Shown: positions 34,451 to 42,968, numbered from the stretch's first letter. The stretch is DNA of 64,000 bases from HGM04593 sp045591315 (GCA_045591315.1 JAZNSN010000029.1:106550-170549), one strand, 5' to 3'. Notes: a model not told the origin generated them from the sequence alone. Program-made: numbers and translations.

Positions 34451-35617
34451 ATGAAACTGCATATATTCAATCCGGAGAATGATCTCGCGCTTGCCGATGG
34501 AGGAGCAAACTATTATCCTCCGCCGGCAGCGTTGCGTATTGCGCATGACCTTGCTTCGTTGCCTCTTTGGTTTGCAGAGGAGGATAGTACGGTATTGTTG
34601 CCTGACGCAGTTCATGCCAGTTATCACGCATCGCTTTCAGATGCTTTCAAGTTAGCGGCTCCGTATTGTGAATCTTTAAAGAAAAGGATAACTGCTATCC
34701 GTCCATGGGGGTGGAGCCCCCAAATCAAGCGTCGTCTCAAAGCGATGGGCTTTGCCGATAATCTTTTTCTCGCAGATGGCAAGATAAGCAAACTGCGTGA
34801 GTTGTCAAATCGCAGAACTGCAATCTCTGTACTGAAAACTCTCAAGGAACACGGAATAGACACTCCTGACGTGCCTGTATATTTGACATCGCCCGATGAT
34901 GCTGCAAACTTTGTCATGAGCATGCCACGCAGTGTGGTAAAGGCTCCTTGGTCGGGTAGCGGAAAAGGTATTATGTGGGGGTTGGGTCATGTAGAAGTCC
35001 CTTTGGAGAATTTCTATAAAGGTGTCATAAAACGTCAGGGCGGAGTGGTGTGCGAGCGCTATTTGGATTCTATACAGGAATTCGCCATGGAGTTCCGCTC
35101 ATCCGATGAAGGAGTCTCCTTTGCCGGCTATTCTCTCTTTGAGTCGGAGAAAGGTGGTTATTCCGGTAACCTGCTCGCATCCGATGCAGAACTGGAACTA
35201 ATCCTCTCACGGCATATCCCTCTTGAAACGATAAGGAGTGTACAAGAGAACCTCCTTGACGTGCTCTCCTCCTTGCTGAGCGGTTCAGGATATAACGGCT
35301 ATCTTGGCGTGGATATGATGATTTATCGTGATGCAGTCGGGAAAGTACGTCTTAATCCTTGCATGGAGATTAACCTGCGCATGAATATGGGGGTGGCTGC
35401 GCGTATGATATATGACCGCCATGTTCTCCCTGGAAAACAGGGGCATTTCTTTGTCAAGTTTCATAAAAAACAAGGCGATGCCTTAAATGAACATGCTTTC
35501 AATGCAAGGAGATATCCTGCTGTGTACACAGGCAACCGTATTTCGAGCGGTTATCTACCTCTGTCTCCAGTCTGCCCGGAGAGCAGATACATGGCATATA
35601 TAATTGTTGATGAATGA
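34451..35617 (+). CDS. Uncharacterised ATP-grasp-like protein (388 aa)
   Basis: No named family recognised with certainty. The start KLHIFNPENDLALADGG is a distinctive conserved N-terminus. The middle has VVKAPWSGSGKGI, which resembles the ATP-grasp phosphate-binding loop, and VVCERYLDSIQEFAMEF. The end has MMIYRD and NPCMEINLRMNMG, with the Glu and Asn where ATP-grasp enzymes bind magnesium. I infer an ATP-dependent carboxylate-amine ligase. Substrate unknown. Cytoplasmic, no signal peptide. Confidence 0.7.
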   Translation: MKLHIFNPENDLALADGGANYYPPPAALRIAHDLASLPLWFAEEDSTVLLPDAVHASYHASLSDAFKLAAPYCESLKKRITAIRPWGWSPQIKRRLKAMGFADNLFLADGKISKLRELSNRRTAISVLKTLKEHGIDTPDVPVYLTSPDDAANFVMSMPRSVVKAPWSGSGKGIMWGLGHVEVPLENFYKGVIKRQGGVVCERYLDSIQEFAMEFRSSDEGVSFAGYSLFESEKGGYSGNLLASDAELELILSRHIPLETIRSVQENLLDVLSSLLSGSGYNGYLGVDMMIYRDAVGKVRLNPCMEINLRMNMGVAARMIYDRHVLPGKQGHFFVKFHKKQGDALNEHAFNARRYPAVYTGNRISSGYLPLSPVCPESRYMAYIIVDE

Positions 35618-35680
35618 AAAAGCTTGTTAATATCGTATTTATTCTTCTGCCGGCAGATATGCATTGTCATAAATAATCAC

Positions 35681-35688
35681 TATCTTCG
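35681..35688 (+). promoter_or_regulatory. Candidate -7 box of the M24 aminopeptidase operon
   Basis: TATCTTCG lies 27 bases before the ATG at 35716. The -33 element is not clear. Confidence 0.4.
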
Positions 35689-35715
35689 CATAAATGACAA
35701 AACAGAATACTCTAT

Positions 35716-37497
35716 ATGAAAACAATTATCATAGAACGAGTGGAGAGAATGCGTGCATATATGCGCGCAAACGGTTTCAATGCTTTTGTAGTTGTCAGCA
35801 GTGACCCGCATAGCAGCGAGTATGTTGCAGACTGCTGGAAATCACGTGAGTGGATATCGGGCTTTGACGGTTCTGCAGGAACTGCAGTAATTACTCTTGA
35901 CAATGCACTCCTATGGACCGATTCGCGTTACTGGCTTGCAGCCGAAAAGGCTCTTGAGGGCACCGGGTACCAATTGATGAAAGACGGTGACGGTGAAACA
36001 CCTTCTATTGTGGAGTGGCTGTGTGCAAACCTAAATGCAGACGATGTGGTTGCTGTTGATGGAACAGTATGCTCTGTAGTTGAAACCAATGCTTGGCAAG
36101 GCCCGTTTTCTCTAAAAGGTATAAAGCTTGAATTTGTTAAAGACCCGTTCGACGAGCTTTGGACCGGACGTCCGTCGCTTCCTCTTGGTGAAGTGCATAT
36201 TATGCCGGAGGAGATTGCCGGGGAGTCGGCAAGGAACAAGTTGGCCCGTTTGCGTGCGGCTCTTGAGGCAGAAGAGGTTGAAGGAATGCTTGTGACCATG
36301 CTCGACGAGGTAGCATGGCTTACAAATCTGCGTGGTTGTGATGTAGAGTACAATCCGGTTGCAGTTTCGTACATGATTGTAACTCTCGACAAGGCGGTCC
36401 TGTATATCGATGAGAGAAAACTGACAGAAGACGTGCTCAAATATTTGGCAACTCAAGGTATATCGGTTGCTGGTTATGGCGATGTGTGGCAAGCTCTTAA
36501 AGAGTATGACAAGGCTACGATTCTCATGCAGCCATCAAAATGCAATGTTGCAGCAGCGATGGCTGTTCCTGCAGAAAGGGCTCTCTTCCGCAGCGATTCT
36601 CCTGTTGCGAAGATGAAAGCCGTCAAGAACGCTGTAGAGATTGAGGGCTTCAGGCGTTCCATGCTCAGCGAGGGCGTGGCAATGGTAAAATTGCTCAAAT
36701 GGCTCAAGCCTGCTGTTGAGCAAGGAGGCATAACTGAAATAGACGTAGATAACAAGCTTACTGCACTGCGCTCGGCTGACAACTCTTTCAAAGGGCTTAG
36801 TTTCGCTACTATAGCAGCCTATGGCCCTAATGCAGCAGTCGTGCATTATGAGCCGACACCGGCCGAACATTCAGTGCTCGAACCTAAAGGTTTCCTGTTG
36901 CTCGACTGCGGCGGACAATATCTGTGCGGAACAACAGACGTTACCCGAACCATAGCATTGGGCGAGCTTACTGATGAAGAGAAGGCCGATTATACAAGAG
37001 TGCTCCGAGGACATATATCACTCGCAATGGCAAAGTTCCCTAAAGGAACTTGCGGCACTCAACTCGATGTCCTTGCGCGTCAATGGCTATGGCAGTCGGG
37101 CGAGAACTATCTGCATGGTACAGGGCATGGGGTAGGACACTTCCTCAACGTTCATGAGGGGCCTCACCAGATACGCATGAACAATATGCCTGCACATCTG
37201 TTGCCTGGTATGACTGTTACTAACGAACCTGGTCTGTACAAGGCCGGCCGTCATGGCATCCGCATAGAGAATACAATGCTTGTAAATGAGTTCTGCGAAA
37301 CGGAATTCGGCTCTTTCTATGGCCTTGAACCGCTTACTTTATGTCCGATAGATACAACACCTGTCGTTCCTGAATTGCTCGGTGACGAGGCGCGTTGCTA
37401 TCTCAACCGTTATCATGCCATGGTGTTCGAGAAGCTTTCTCCGTATCTTGCCGGTGATGAACTTGAGTTCCTGAAAGATGCATGCAAGGCTATTTGA
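35716..37497 (+). CDS. Xaa-Pro aminopeptidase (M24B)
   Basis: Metallo-aminopeptidase that removes N-terminal residues preceding proline. It has the long three-domain architecture (593 residues): two creatinase-like N-terminal domains, then the pita-bread catalytic domain. The dinuclear metal ligands are visible in LLLDCGGQYLCGTTDVTRT (two Asp), GTGHGVGHFLNVHEGP (His), TVTNEPGLY (Glu) and RIENTMLV (Glu). No signal peptide, so it acts in the cytoplasm. It lies 15 bases before the GDPD-like lipoprotein. Confidence 0.94.
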   Translation: MKTIIIERVERMRAYMRANGFNAFVVVSSDPHSSEYVADCWKSREWISGFDGSAGTAVITLDNALLWTDSRYWLAAEKALEGTGYQLMKDGDGETPSIVEWLCANLNADDVVAVDGTVCSVVETNAWQGPFSLKGIKLEFVKDPFDELWTGRPSLPLGEVHIMPEEIAGESARNKLARLRAALEAEEVEGMLVTMLDEVAWLTNLRGCDVEYNPVAVSYMIVTLDKAVLYIDERKLTEDVLKYLATQGISVAGYGDVWQALKEYDKATILMQPSKCNVAAAMAVPAERALFRSDSPVAKMKAVKNAVEIEGFRRSMLSEGVAMVKLLKWLKPAVEQGGITEIDVDNKLTALRSADNSFKGLSFATIAAYGPNAAVVHYEPTPAEHSVLEPKGFLLLDCGGQYLCGTTDVTRTIALGELTDEEKADYTRVLRGHISLAMAKFPKGTCGTQLDVLARQWLWQSGENYLHGTGHGVGHFLNVHEGPHQIRMNNMPAHLLPGMTVTNEPGLYKAGRHGIRIENTMLVNEFCETEFGSFYGLEPLTLCPIDTTPVVPELLGDEARCYLNRYHAMVFEKLSPYLAGDELEFLKDACKAI

Positions 37498-37512
37498 GAA
37501 ACTTGTATAATT

Positions 37513-38283
37513 ATGAACAGGATTTTTCTTTTCGCACTGCTGTCGCTGCTTGTCTCTTGCGTTACGCAAGAGAAAGTTCAGCATGCTACGCTCATCGCGC
37601 ATGCCGGCGGTGCGGTGGGAGACTTTTTATATACAAACTCCCGCGAGTCTCTCGACTCGGCATTGGCAAAAGGTTACAAGTATATTGAACTGGACTTGCA
37701 GTTTACAAGTGACAGCATACTTGTAGCAGCCCATTCATGGGAGGAGTTCAACAAGTGGACCGGTTTCCCTCAAGACAGTTGCAGCGCTCCCCGGCTCGAC
37801 GACTTCAAGAAACGTCTTATTCATGGCCGATACACCCCTCTGACTGCTGTAGAGATAAACAGTTTTTTTATGCGGCATGACTCCTTGTTTCTTGTAACCG
37901 ACAAGGTGTCCGACCCGGAGGTGCTTGCTGAATATTTTCCAGAACTTAAAGAACGTATGGTTGTAGAGGCTTTCAGTTACGACCATTACAAAAGGTTGCG
38001 CCGTGAGGGTTATCATTTGGTTCTGTACTCATGTATGGCAACAGACCTCAGCAGTGCGCTAGTCAAGAATCTTCTTTTCGACAAGCTGTTCAAGGGCGAG
38101 CGTATCGAGTGGGTCTCTTTGCATACGAGCGGCCTTGATTACGGAATGTTCAAGTTCCTTAACAGAATAAGGCGTTTCAATCTGGCGCTTTTTACTGTCG
38201 ATAGCCTTGATGAGATAGACAAGAGGTTCCGTGACAGGGCAAGGTTTATATACACAAATAAACTTTTGCCTGCAGACAAATGA
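37513..38283 (+). CDS. GDPD-like lipoprotein
   Basis: Lipid-anchored protein of the PI-PLC/glycerophosphodiesterase TIM-barrel superfamily. Lipobox LVSC with Cys16. The N-terminal core IAHAGGAV, TNSRESLDSALAKG, YIELDLQF and VAAHSWEEF corresponds to the HRG, ENT, ExD and H motifs of GDPD enzymes. Two of these deviate (HAGG for HRG, SRE for ENT), so catalysis is uncertain. 256 residues. Second gene after the M24 aminopeptidase. Confidence 0.8.
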   Translation: MNRIFLFALLSLLVSCVTQEKVQHATLIAHAGGAVGDFLYTNSRESLDSALAKGYKYIELDLQFTSDSILVAAHSWEEFNKWTGFPQDSCSAPRLDDFKKRLIHGRYTPLTAVEINSFFMRHDSLFLVTDKVSDPEVLAEYFPELKERMVVEAFSYDHYKRLRREGYHLVLYSCMATDLSSALVKNLLFDKLFKGERIEWVSLHTSGLDYGMFKFLNRIRRFNLALFTVDSLDEIDKRFRDRARFIYTNKLLPADK

Positions 38284-38353
38284 TGCTGCAAGTGTTATTG
38301 CCCCATAAATCAGTTTTGATATTTGTGTTGGCGTACTATGGAATATCGGAGAT

Positions 38354-38851
38354 TTATTCCTCGCCTTCGGGGGTATGCAGTATAAGCGTTGTTGCTCCAA
38401 GTGTGATTATTGCACCGTCCTCGATAAGCAGCCTTTCCCTGTTGCCCAGTATCCGGTTCATCACGAATGTGCCTGTTACGCTCTGGTTGTCGCGTATGGT
38501 ATATGTCAGTTCACCATTGTAACCGCGCTTAACATTGATTATGCAGTGACGTCGGTCCATGCTGGGATCGCTTGTCTCAATAGGGTGGGAGATGACAGTA
38601 CCTTTGTTGTATCGTCCGAACATGTTGTCGCCTTCAGAAAGTGGAATCACCTGCTTGTAGCAGAATGTATTCTCGATTACAACGATATGCCCGAAATCTT
38701 CGGTCTGTATATCCTCGTCATTCTCTCCAATGCGTATGGTGAAACTTTTTCGGCAATGTTCACATTCGAAAACCAATGATTGCCCCTCTTTGTATTGAGT
38801 TGCATCAAAATCTATTGCATGGTCACATTTAGGACAGATGATTTTGCTCAT
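38354..38851 (-). CDS. Zinc-ribbon plus FHA domain protein
   Basis: 165 residues. The N-terminal ribbon (ICPKCD ... FECEHCRKSF) resembles zinc-finger domains that precede FHA modules. The C-terminal FHA domain has GRYNKG, DPSMDRRHCIINV and TGTFVMNRILGNRERLLIEDGAIITLG, and binds phosphothreonine peptides in the family. I chose ATG 38851 (MSKIICPKCD) over GTG 38881 because the latter would overlap the upstream gene and adds non-conserved residues. Co-transcribed behind the HU/SPOR gene (11-base gap). Confidence 0.88.
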   Translation of the reverse strand: MSKIICPKCDHAIDFDATQYKEGQSLVFECEHCRKSFTIRIGENDEDIQTEDFGHIVVIENTFCYKQVIPLSEGDNMFGRYNKGTVISHPIETSDPSMDRRHCIINVKRGYNGELTYTIRDNQSVTGTFVMNRILGNRERLLIEDGAIITLGATTLILHTPEGEE

Positions 38852-38862
38852 GAGTAAATTGT

Positions 38863-39882
38863 TCAGCGTGTCAATATCCACGCATCAGGGAATGTTTTCT
38901 TTATTTGTACAAGTGCGGAACTTGCATCGCTTTCGTTGCTGTATCCGGCAATTGATATACGGAATCTGCGGTCACCTTCAACTACGTTATAGTCGGCCTT
39001 CATCTTGCATGAGAGTTCTTTTATAGCAAGCTGTGCATTTTTTGCATTTGGCGAACTGGCAACAATGATATGGAATGTTTTTCCGTTTGTCTGTTCTGCA
39101 ACATTATATGCCGGCACTTCTGGACTGTTCGTGAGAGGGGCTATATCATTCTTCTTGTCAACAACTTCTTGAACATCGGAGTCTCCCGTTTCCTTTGTTA
39201 TGATATTTTCAGTCGTTGTATCCTGAACCGGTGCAATCTCGCAGACCTGCTCTTTGCCAGAAGATGCAATTGCATTAATCATGACCGTTGAAATAGTCTT
39301 GTTGTTTTTAGGAAATGCTGTCAGCGATGCCTGTAAACTAGGGGTATATGCACTGTCGCTTATGGGCGTGACAAAGAAGAATGCAAGTATTGCCGCTGCG
39401 GCAATAGCCACATATCTGCCAATATCGCTTCGCTTAATGACAATCTCTTTCTTTTTGCATTCGCTTAACGGTGCTATTGCAAGAGACTCGAACCCGAAAT
39501 TCTTTGGGTCATCAATTCCGTTGCTGCACGGCTCAAAAGTTATGTTTCCGTCTATGTCCATTGAAAAGGTTCCGAGTTCTCCGAAACGGAACTGTCCTTT
39601 GCGCGATAGACGGCAATGCAATGCTGTAATGTCGTTCTCCAAAAGAGAAGATGCTTCTTCATATGACAATGTGCTGTCGTTCAGGTATTCTGACAATAGC
39701 AATGCATCGTCAACTTTTACCTGCGGATTAAAGCCAATGGTCCGGTGTGGCGGTATGAATATATGCTCCTCTGCATTATATGCAGCAGAAACATCATGGG
39801 CCAGAAACGCGCCCATTCCCGGCAGGATAACACAATTGTGTCGTGCAATCAGTCTTGTTATGTTGCTAATCAATCTTTCCAC
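38863..39882 (-). CDS. HU-CCDC81 plus SPOR domain membrane protein
   Basis: 339 residues. The N-terminus (ERLISNITRLIARHNCVILPGMGAF and later RFGELGTFSMD) is the HU-CCDC81 type of HU-like module in Bacteroidetes. One membrane helix (about residues 158-175, YVAIAAAAILAFFFVTP) follows. A low-complexity linker then leads to a C-terminal SPOR domain (FHIIVASSPNAKNAQLAIKEL to DAWILTR), which binds denuded glycan strands at division septa. The N-terminal module is therefore cytoplasmic and SPOR periplasmic. Start is GTG 39882. A -7 box ends only 5 bases before it. Confidence 0.9.
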   Translation of the reverse strand: MERLISNITRLIARHNCVILPGMGAFLAHDVSAAYNAEEHIFIPPHRTIGFNPQVKVDDALLLSEYLNDSTLSYEEASSLLENDITALHCRLSRKGQFRFGELGTFSMDIDGNITFEPCSNGIDDPKNFGFESLAIAPLSECKKKEIVIKRSDIGRYVAIAAAAILAFFFVTPISDSAYTPSLQASLTAFPKNNKTISTVMINAIASSGKEQVCEIAPVQDTTTENIITKETGDSDVQEVVDKKNDIAPLTNSPEVPAYNVAEQTNGKTFHIIVASSPNAKNAQLAIKELSCKMKADYNVVEGDRRFRISIAGYSNESDASSALVQIKKTFPDAWILTR

Positions 39883-39886
39883 GAAG

Positions 39887-39894
39887 CAAATTTA
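39887..39894 (-). promoter_or_regulatory. -7 box of the HU/SPOR-FHA operon
   Basis: Minus-strand TAAATTTG ends at 39887, while the GTG start codon is at 39882-39880. RNA starting the usual 5-7 bases downstream would begin at or next to the start codon, so the message may be leaderless. No clear -33 box. Confidence 0.5.
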
Positions 39895-39963
39895 ATAAAA
39901 AAACGGATGTTCCGCTAGCTTTCTTCTCAAAAAAACATCTGTCAAGAACAAATATATTCTCGG

Positions 39964-39997
39964 TTTGCTGCAATACCTCTGTTTATGTTTATATTTG
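39964..39997 (+). promoter_or_regulatory. Promoter of the small coiled-coil protein gene
   Basis: TTTG (39964-39967), a 22-base spacer and TATATTTG (39990-39997). Predicted RNA start near 40003, which supports ATG 40025. Confidence 0.6.
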
Positions 39998-40024
39998 CAT
40001 ATTGTATGTGTAATTTCAGTAAAA

Positions 40025-40414
40025 ATGAAAAAACGGTTTATATTTTTTATAATACTATTCTTTATAGGCGTTTCACCAATAGCAGTAATGGGTTCTGTTT
40101 CCGGAATAGGGTTATATGTGACCGATGATCGGGAAATTCTGGAAGCAGGCAATAAAATCCTGGAAGCACTCGCTGAACTTCAAGAGGAACTCGAAGAGGC
40201 CGAAGATATGGATGAAGTGGAAGAGGTGAAATCAAGAATGGAGAAGTTGCTGAAAGGTGCTTACAAGAAATATGAAAAGGAGATGACTGGTTTGCTCGAA
40301 AAGGCGAGAAACGACAACGGAGAACTGAAGCAGATGGCTAAAGACCTTGAGAACGCAATAACCCGCTTTTCAAGAATGCTGAAAAGTAAAGCAAGAGAGT
40401 TTTCAGGTGATTAG
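40025..40414 (+). CDS. Small secreted coiled-coil protein, unrecognised
   Basis: 129 residues starting MKKRFIFFIILFFIGVSPIA, a clear signal peptide. The mature part is almost entirely helical and charged (LAELQEELEEAEDMDEVEE, then a lysine-rich region), predicting a coiled coil. No family recognised. It is alone on its transcript and followed by a hairpin. A periplasmic chaperone-like or structural role is possible but not supported beyond composition. Confidence 0.75.
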   Translation: MKKRFIFFIILFFIGVSPIAVMGSVSGIGLYVTDDREILEAGNKILEALAELQEELEEAEDMDEVEEVKSRMEKLLKGAYKKYEKEMTGLLEKARNDNGELKQMAKDLENAITRFSRMLKSKAREFSGD

Positions 40415-40455
40415 CACTTTGCCGCTTTTTAAATTGTTTAATGTGAAACTATTGT

Positions 40456-40505
40456 TAAAACAAAGCTTCTACTGTTAAATAGACCGAAAAAACAGCTTTG
40501 TTTTA
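40456..40505 (+). terminator. Terminator before htrA
   Basis: Stem AAAACAAAGCT paired with AGCTTTGTTTT around a loop of about 27 bases, ending in TTTTAT. Confidence 0.6.
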
Positions 40506-40527
40506 TCATTTCTATATTTAAACGGCA

Positions 40528-40535
40528 TATATTTG
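40528..40535 (+). promoter_or_regulatory. Candidate -7 box of htrA
   Basis: TATATTTG predicts RNA starting near 40541 with a leader of about 80 bases before ATG 40622. The -33 element is poor, which would fit control by an alternative sigma factor, but that is a guess. Confidence 0.4.
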
Positions 40536-40621
40536 TTGGCGTAATAGTATTTGTATCTGATTTTTAAAAAATGGATACTGTTAATCGGGGCTTGAATATT
40601 AACAAATATCTGGTTTAAATT

Positions 40622-42112
40622 ATGAAAATGGTATTTAAAACAATTGCTGTGGGCTTTGCTATAATAGCTTTTGGCGTTACAGTTGCAGCATCAACTGTCT
40701 TTTTCATCTCAAACAGTCCGACACAAACGGAAAGCGTAAAAGAAACAGGTGGGCAACCCCCGTTGTTTACCAAGGCCGCATATGGCCATGATGGTGGATT
40801 GACACGTGTTGATCTGACAGACGCAGCTGAAAAGTCAGTACATGCTGTAGTGCATATAAAATCAACTCAGCAGAGCAAGACACGTACTGTACGTCGCGCA
40901 CCTGATATATATGACTTCTTCTTTGGAGACGGAACAGGTAGGGAACAGACTATAAGAACGCAACCGAAGGTTGGATTCGGGTCAGGAGTAATTCTTTCCA
41001 AAGACGGTTATATCGTCACCAACAATCATGTTATTGCTGATGCGGACGAGATTACAGTGACTCTCAATGACAACCGGACTTTGCAGGCGCGTTTTATCGG
41101 CGCTGATGAAAATACCGATCTTGCTCTGATTAAAGTAGAAAGCGACAGCGATCTGGATTTCCTTCCTGTTGGCGACAGTGATGCTCTTAAAGTAGGTGAA
41201 TGGGTTCTTGCAGTCGGCAATCCATTCAACTTGACATCCACTGTTACGGCAGGTATTGTCAGTGCAAAAGCACGCTCGCTGGGTGTATATAATGGAGGTA
41301 TTGAATCGTTCATACAGACTGATGCGGCGATAAACCAAGGCAACAGTGGAGGAGCGCTGGTCAATGCAAGGGGTGAACTTGTCGGTATAAATGCTGTTCT
41401 TTCATCTCCTACGGGTTCATATGCCGGATATGGCTTTGCAATTCCTGTGTCAATCATGACGAAAGTCGTTTCCGACCTTAAAGAGTTCGGTACTGTACAG
41501 CGTGCGGTGCTTGGAGTTGTGGGAGGCACTGTTACATCAGAACTCAATGACGAAAAGAATCTAGGTACTGTAGAGGGTGTATATGTAAGCGAAATTGTTC
41601 CTGAGGGTGCAGCCGCAGCTTCCGGTATAGAACCAGGTGATGTGATTGTAGGCCTTGACGGTAAAACTGTCAAGAGTATGGCTCAGATGCAAGAAATGCT
41701 TGTGACTCATCTGCCGGGAGATGTGGTTTCTGTAAAAGTTCTTCGTGGCGGAAAGGAAAAAGAGTTCAAGGCTGAGCTCAAGAATGTGCAAGGAAATACC
41801 AACGTCATAAAGAATGTTGACTTGGAAATGCTTGGTGCTGAATTCAAGGAGATTGGCGAGAAAGAGAAACGCAACTATAATATTTCGTATGGAATAAAGG
41901 TTCTCTCTGTTTCTGAAGGTTTGTTTGCAGATGCTGGAGTTGTCTCTGGCGCTATAATAATGAAGGTCAACGGTGTGCCAATGAAAAGCATTGATGATTT
42001 GCAGAAGTGTGTGAAGCAAGCCAATGCCTCAAACGAGCAGGTACTGTTTATGACATGCATAACTCCATCGGGACGGAAAGCGTACTATTCAATAGGACTC
42101 ACTCAAGAGTAG
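40622..42112 (+). CDS. HtrA/DegP-family periplasmic serine protease
   Basis: Envelope quality-control protease-chaperone. An N-terminal signal/anchor (residues 1-30) is followed by a trypsin-like domain with triad His136 (TNNHVIAD), Asp166 (ENTDLALI) and Ser242 (NQGNSGGAL). Two PDZ domains follow. The first contains VSEIVPEGAAAASGIEPGDVIVG; the second is at the C-terminus (FADAGVVSGAIIMKVNGVP). 496 residues, as expected for DegP/DegQ-type proteins. It stands alone and ends at a 15-base perfect hairpin. Confidence 0.95.
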   Translation: MKMVFKTIAVGFAIIAFGVTVAASTVFFISNSPTQTESVKETGGQPPLFTKAAYGHDGGLTRVDLTDAAEKSVHAVVHIKSTQQSKTRTVRRAPDIYDFFFGDGTGREQTIRTQPKVGFGSGVILSKDGYIVTNNHVIADADEITVTLNDNRTLQARFIGADENTDLALIKVESDSDLDFLPVGDSDALKVGEWVLAVGNPFNLTSTVTAGIVSAKARSLGVYNGGIESFIQTDAAINQGNSGGALVNARGELVGINAVLSSPTGSYAGYGFAIPVSIMTKVVSDLKEFGTVQRAVLGVVGGTVTSELNDEKNLGTVEGVYVSEIVPEGAAAASGIEPGDVIVGLDGKTVKSMAQMQEMLVTHLPGDVVSVKVLRGGKEKEFKAELKNVQGNTNVIKNVDLEMLGAEFKEIGEKEKRNYNISYGIKVLSVSEGLFADAGVVSGAIIMKVNGVPMKSIDDLQKCVKQANASNEQVLFMTCITPSGRKAYYSIGLTQE

Positions 42113-42133
42113 TTTGGAAGCATTAATACAAAT

Positions 42134-42167
42134 CACAGAAAGGAACTTGCATAAGTTCCTTTCTGTG
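42134..42167 (+). terminator. Hairpin after htrA
   Basis: A perfect 15-base stem, CACAGAAAGGAACTT paired with AAGTTCCTTTCTGTG, with loop GCAT. The T-run that normally follows is absent (TCTAATGG), so it may work as an mRNA 3' stabiliser as much as a terminator. Confidence 0.65.
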
Positions 42168-42182
42168 TCTAATGGCTCAACT

Positions 42183-42216
42183 TTGATCCTCAGAATTTTA
42201 CGTTGATCCCCAATTT
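42183..42216 (+). repeat. Pair of direct repeats TTGATCCyCA(G)AATTT
   Basis: TTGATCCTCAGAATTT (42183-42198) and TTGATCCCCAATTT (42203-42216) lie 20 bases apart, just outside the left end of the inverted-repeat element. Multiple short direct repeats at an end are seen in IS21-like elements; whether this is such a remnant is not known. Confidence 0.45.
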
Positions 42217-42219
42217 CCG

Positions 42220-42728
42220 GTTCACCTGCAAAGTCTGGGGGGGGTATGCAAAAAGTTTGGTTAATCAGTATAGAAAAAATCTTGATATTTGCTTGCACGT
42301 ATCTTTTGACAACCGATTATCGTTTTACTCGAATATCCTCATTAGCATGAGTAATCTTTAAAAATAACCGGCACTGTCAAAACCACAACGTATATCCCTG
42401 CCAGTTGACGGCCATTGTGCGAGGACCGTTCAAATGTAGTGCGGCAATTATATTTTCTCAAAATTGCCGCATGTAGTGCGTTCCGCAGCACCCGTCAAAC
42501 GGCAGATAGGATAGTAGTGGCAAGCTTGGACGAATGAGTGATGTTGCCTTGGCAACTCACGAGCAGGAGGAACAAGCGACTGGTTTTGTTCTGTGCCGGG
42601 GCTTTTCGTTCTTTTGGCCGCCAAAAGAACAATAAATAACGACAAGAAATGGAATACAAGATAGTGATGTGAAGGTTGAGAATTATTTATGAAAGACATC
42701 CTCCCCCCCCCTAGAGTTTGCTGGTGAG
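42220..42728. mobile_element. MITE-like non-coding element with imperfect inverted ends
   Basis: The left end (42220-42244) reads GTTCACCTGCAAAGTCT followed by eight G. The right end, read from 42728 on the minus strand, is GCTCACCAGCAAACTCT followed by A and at least seven G. 21 of 25 positions agree. The interior of about 460 bases has no convincing gene. A hairpin of CTTTTGG/CCAAAAG (about 42611-42629) lies within it. It sits between htrA and tRNA-Arg. A non-autonomous insertion or old IS remnant is the likely reading. No target-site duplication is evident. Confidence 0.55.
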
Positions 42729-42794
42729 CCTAATTAACGCTTCTACATACGAAAAAAAGGAAAGTAAGTGTTTTTCTCTTACTTTCCTTTTCTG

Positions 42795-42868
42795 TGATCC
42801 CGACAGGATTCAAACCTGTAACCTTCTGATCCGTAGTCAGATGCTCTATTCAGTTGAGCTACGAGACC
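42795..42868 (-). tRNA. tRNA-Arg (ACG)
   Basis: Cloverleaf on the minus strand: acceptor GGTCTCG paired with CGGGATC (two G-U pairs), anticodon stem TCTGA/TCAGA, loop CTACGGA with anticodon ACG, T-arm ACAGGTTTGAATCCTGT. CCA is not encoded. ACG reads CGN codons after deamination of A34 to inosine. Confidence 0.95.
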
Positions 42869-42891
42869 GATTTGTTGTCGTTTGACGTGTG

Positions 42892-42922
42892 CAAAGGTAC
42901 GACTATTTTTTATTCCTGCAAA
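42892..42922 (-). promoter_or_regulatory. tRNA-Arg promoter
   Basis: Minus-strand TTTG (42922-42919), a 19-base spacer and TACCTTTG (42899-42892) are a full consensus match, with the same -7 box as tRNA-His. Confidence 0.75.
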
Positions 42923-42968
42923 ACTTTCGAGGCTTTTTTTTGCTAAAATTTCAAATTTCTTATATTGC

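Noticed and set aside
42448..42699. An 83-residue minus-strand frame inside the inverted-repeat element
   Set aside because: No domain, starts beside the C-run, and overlaps the internal hairpin; it looks like chance coding in a non-coding element.
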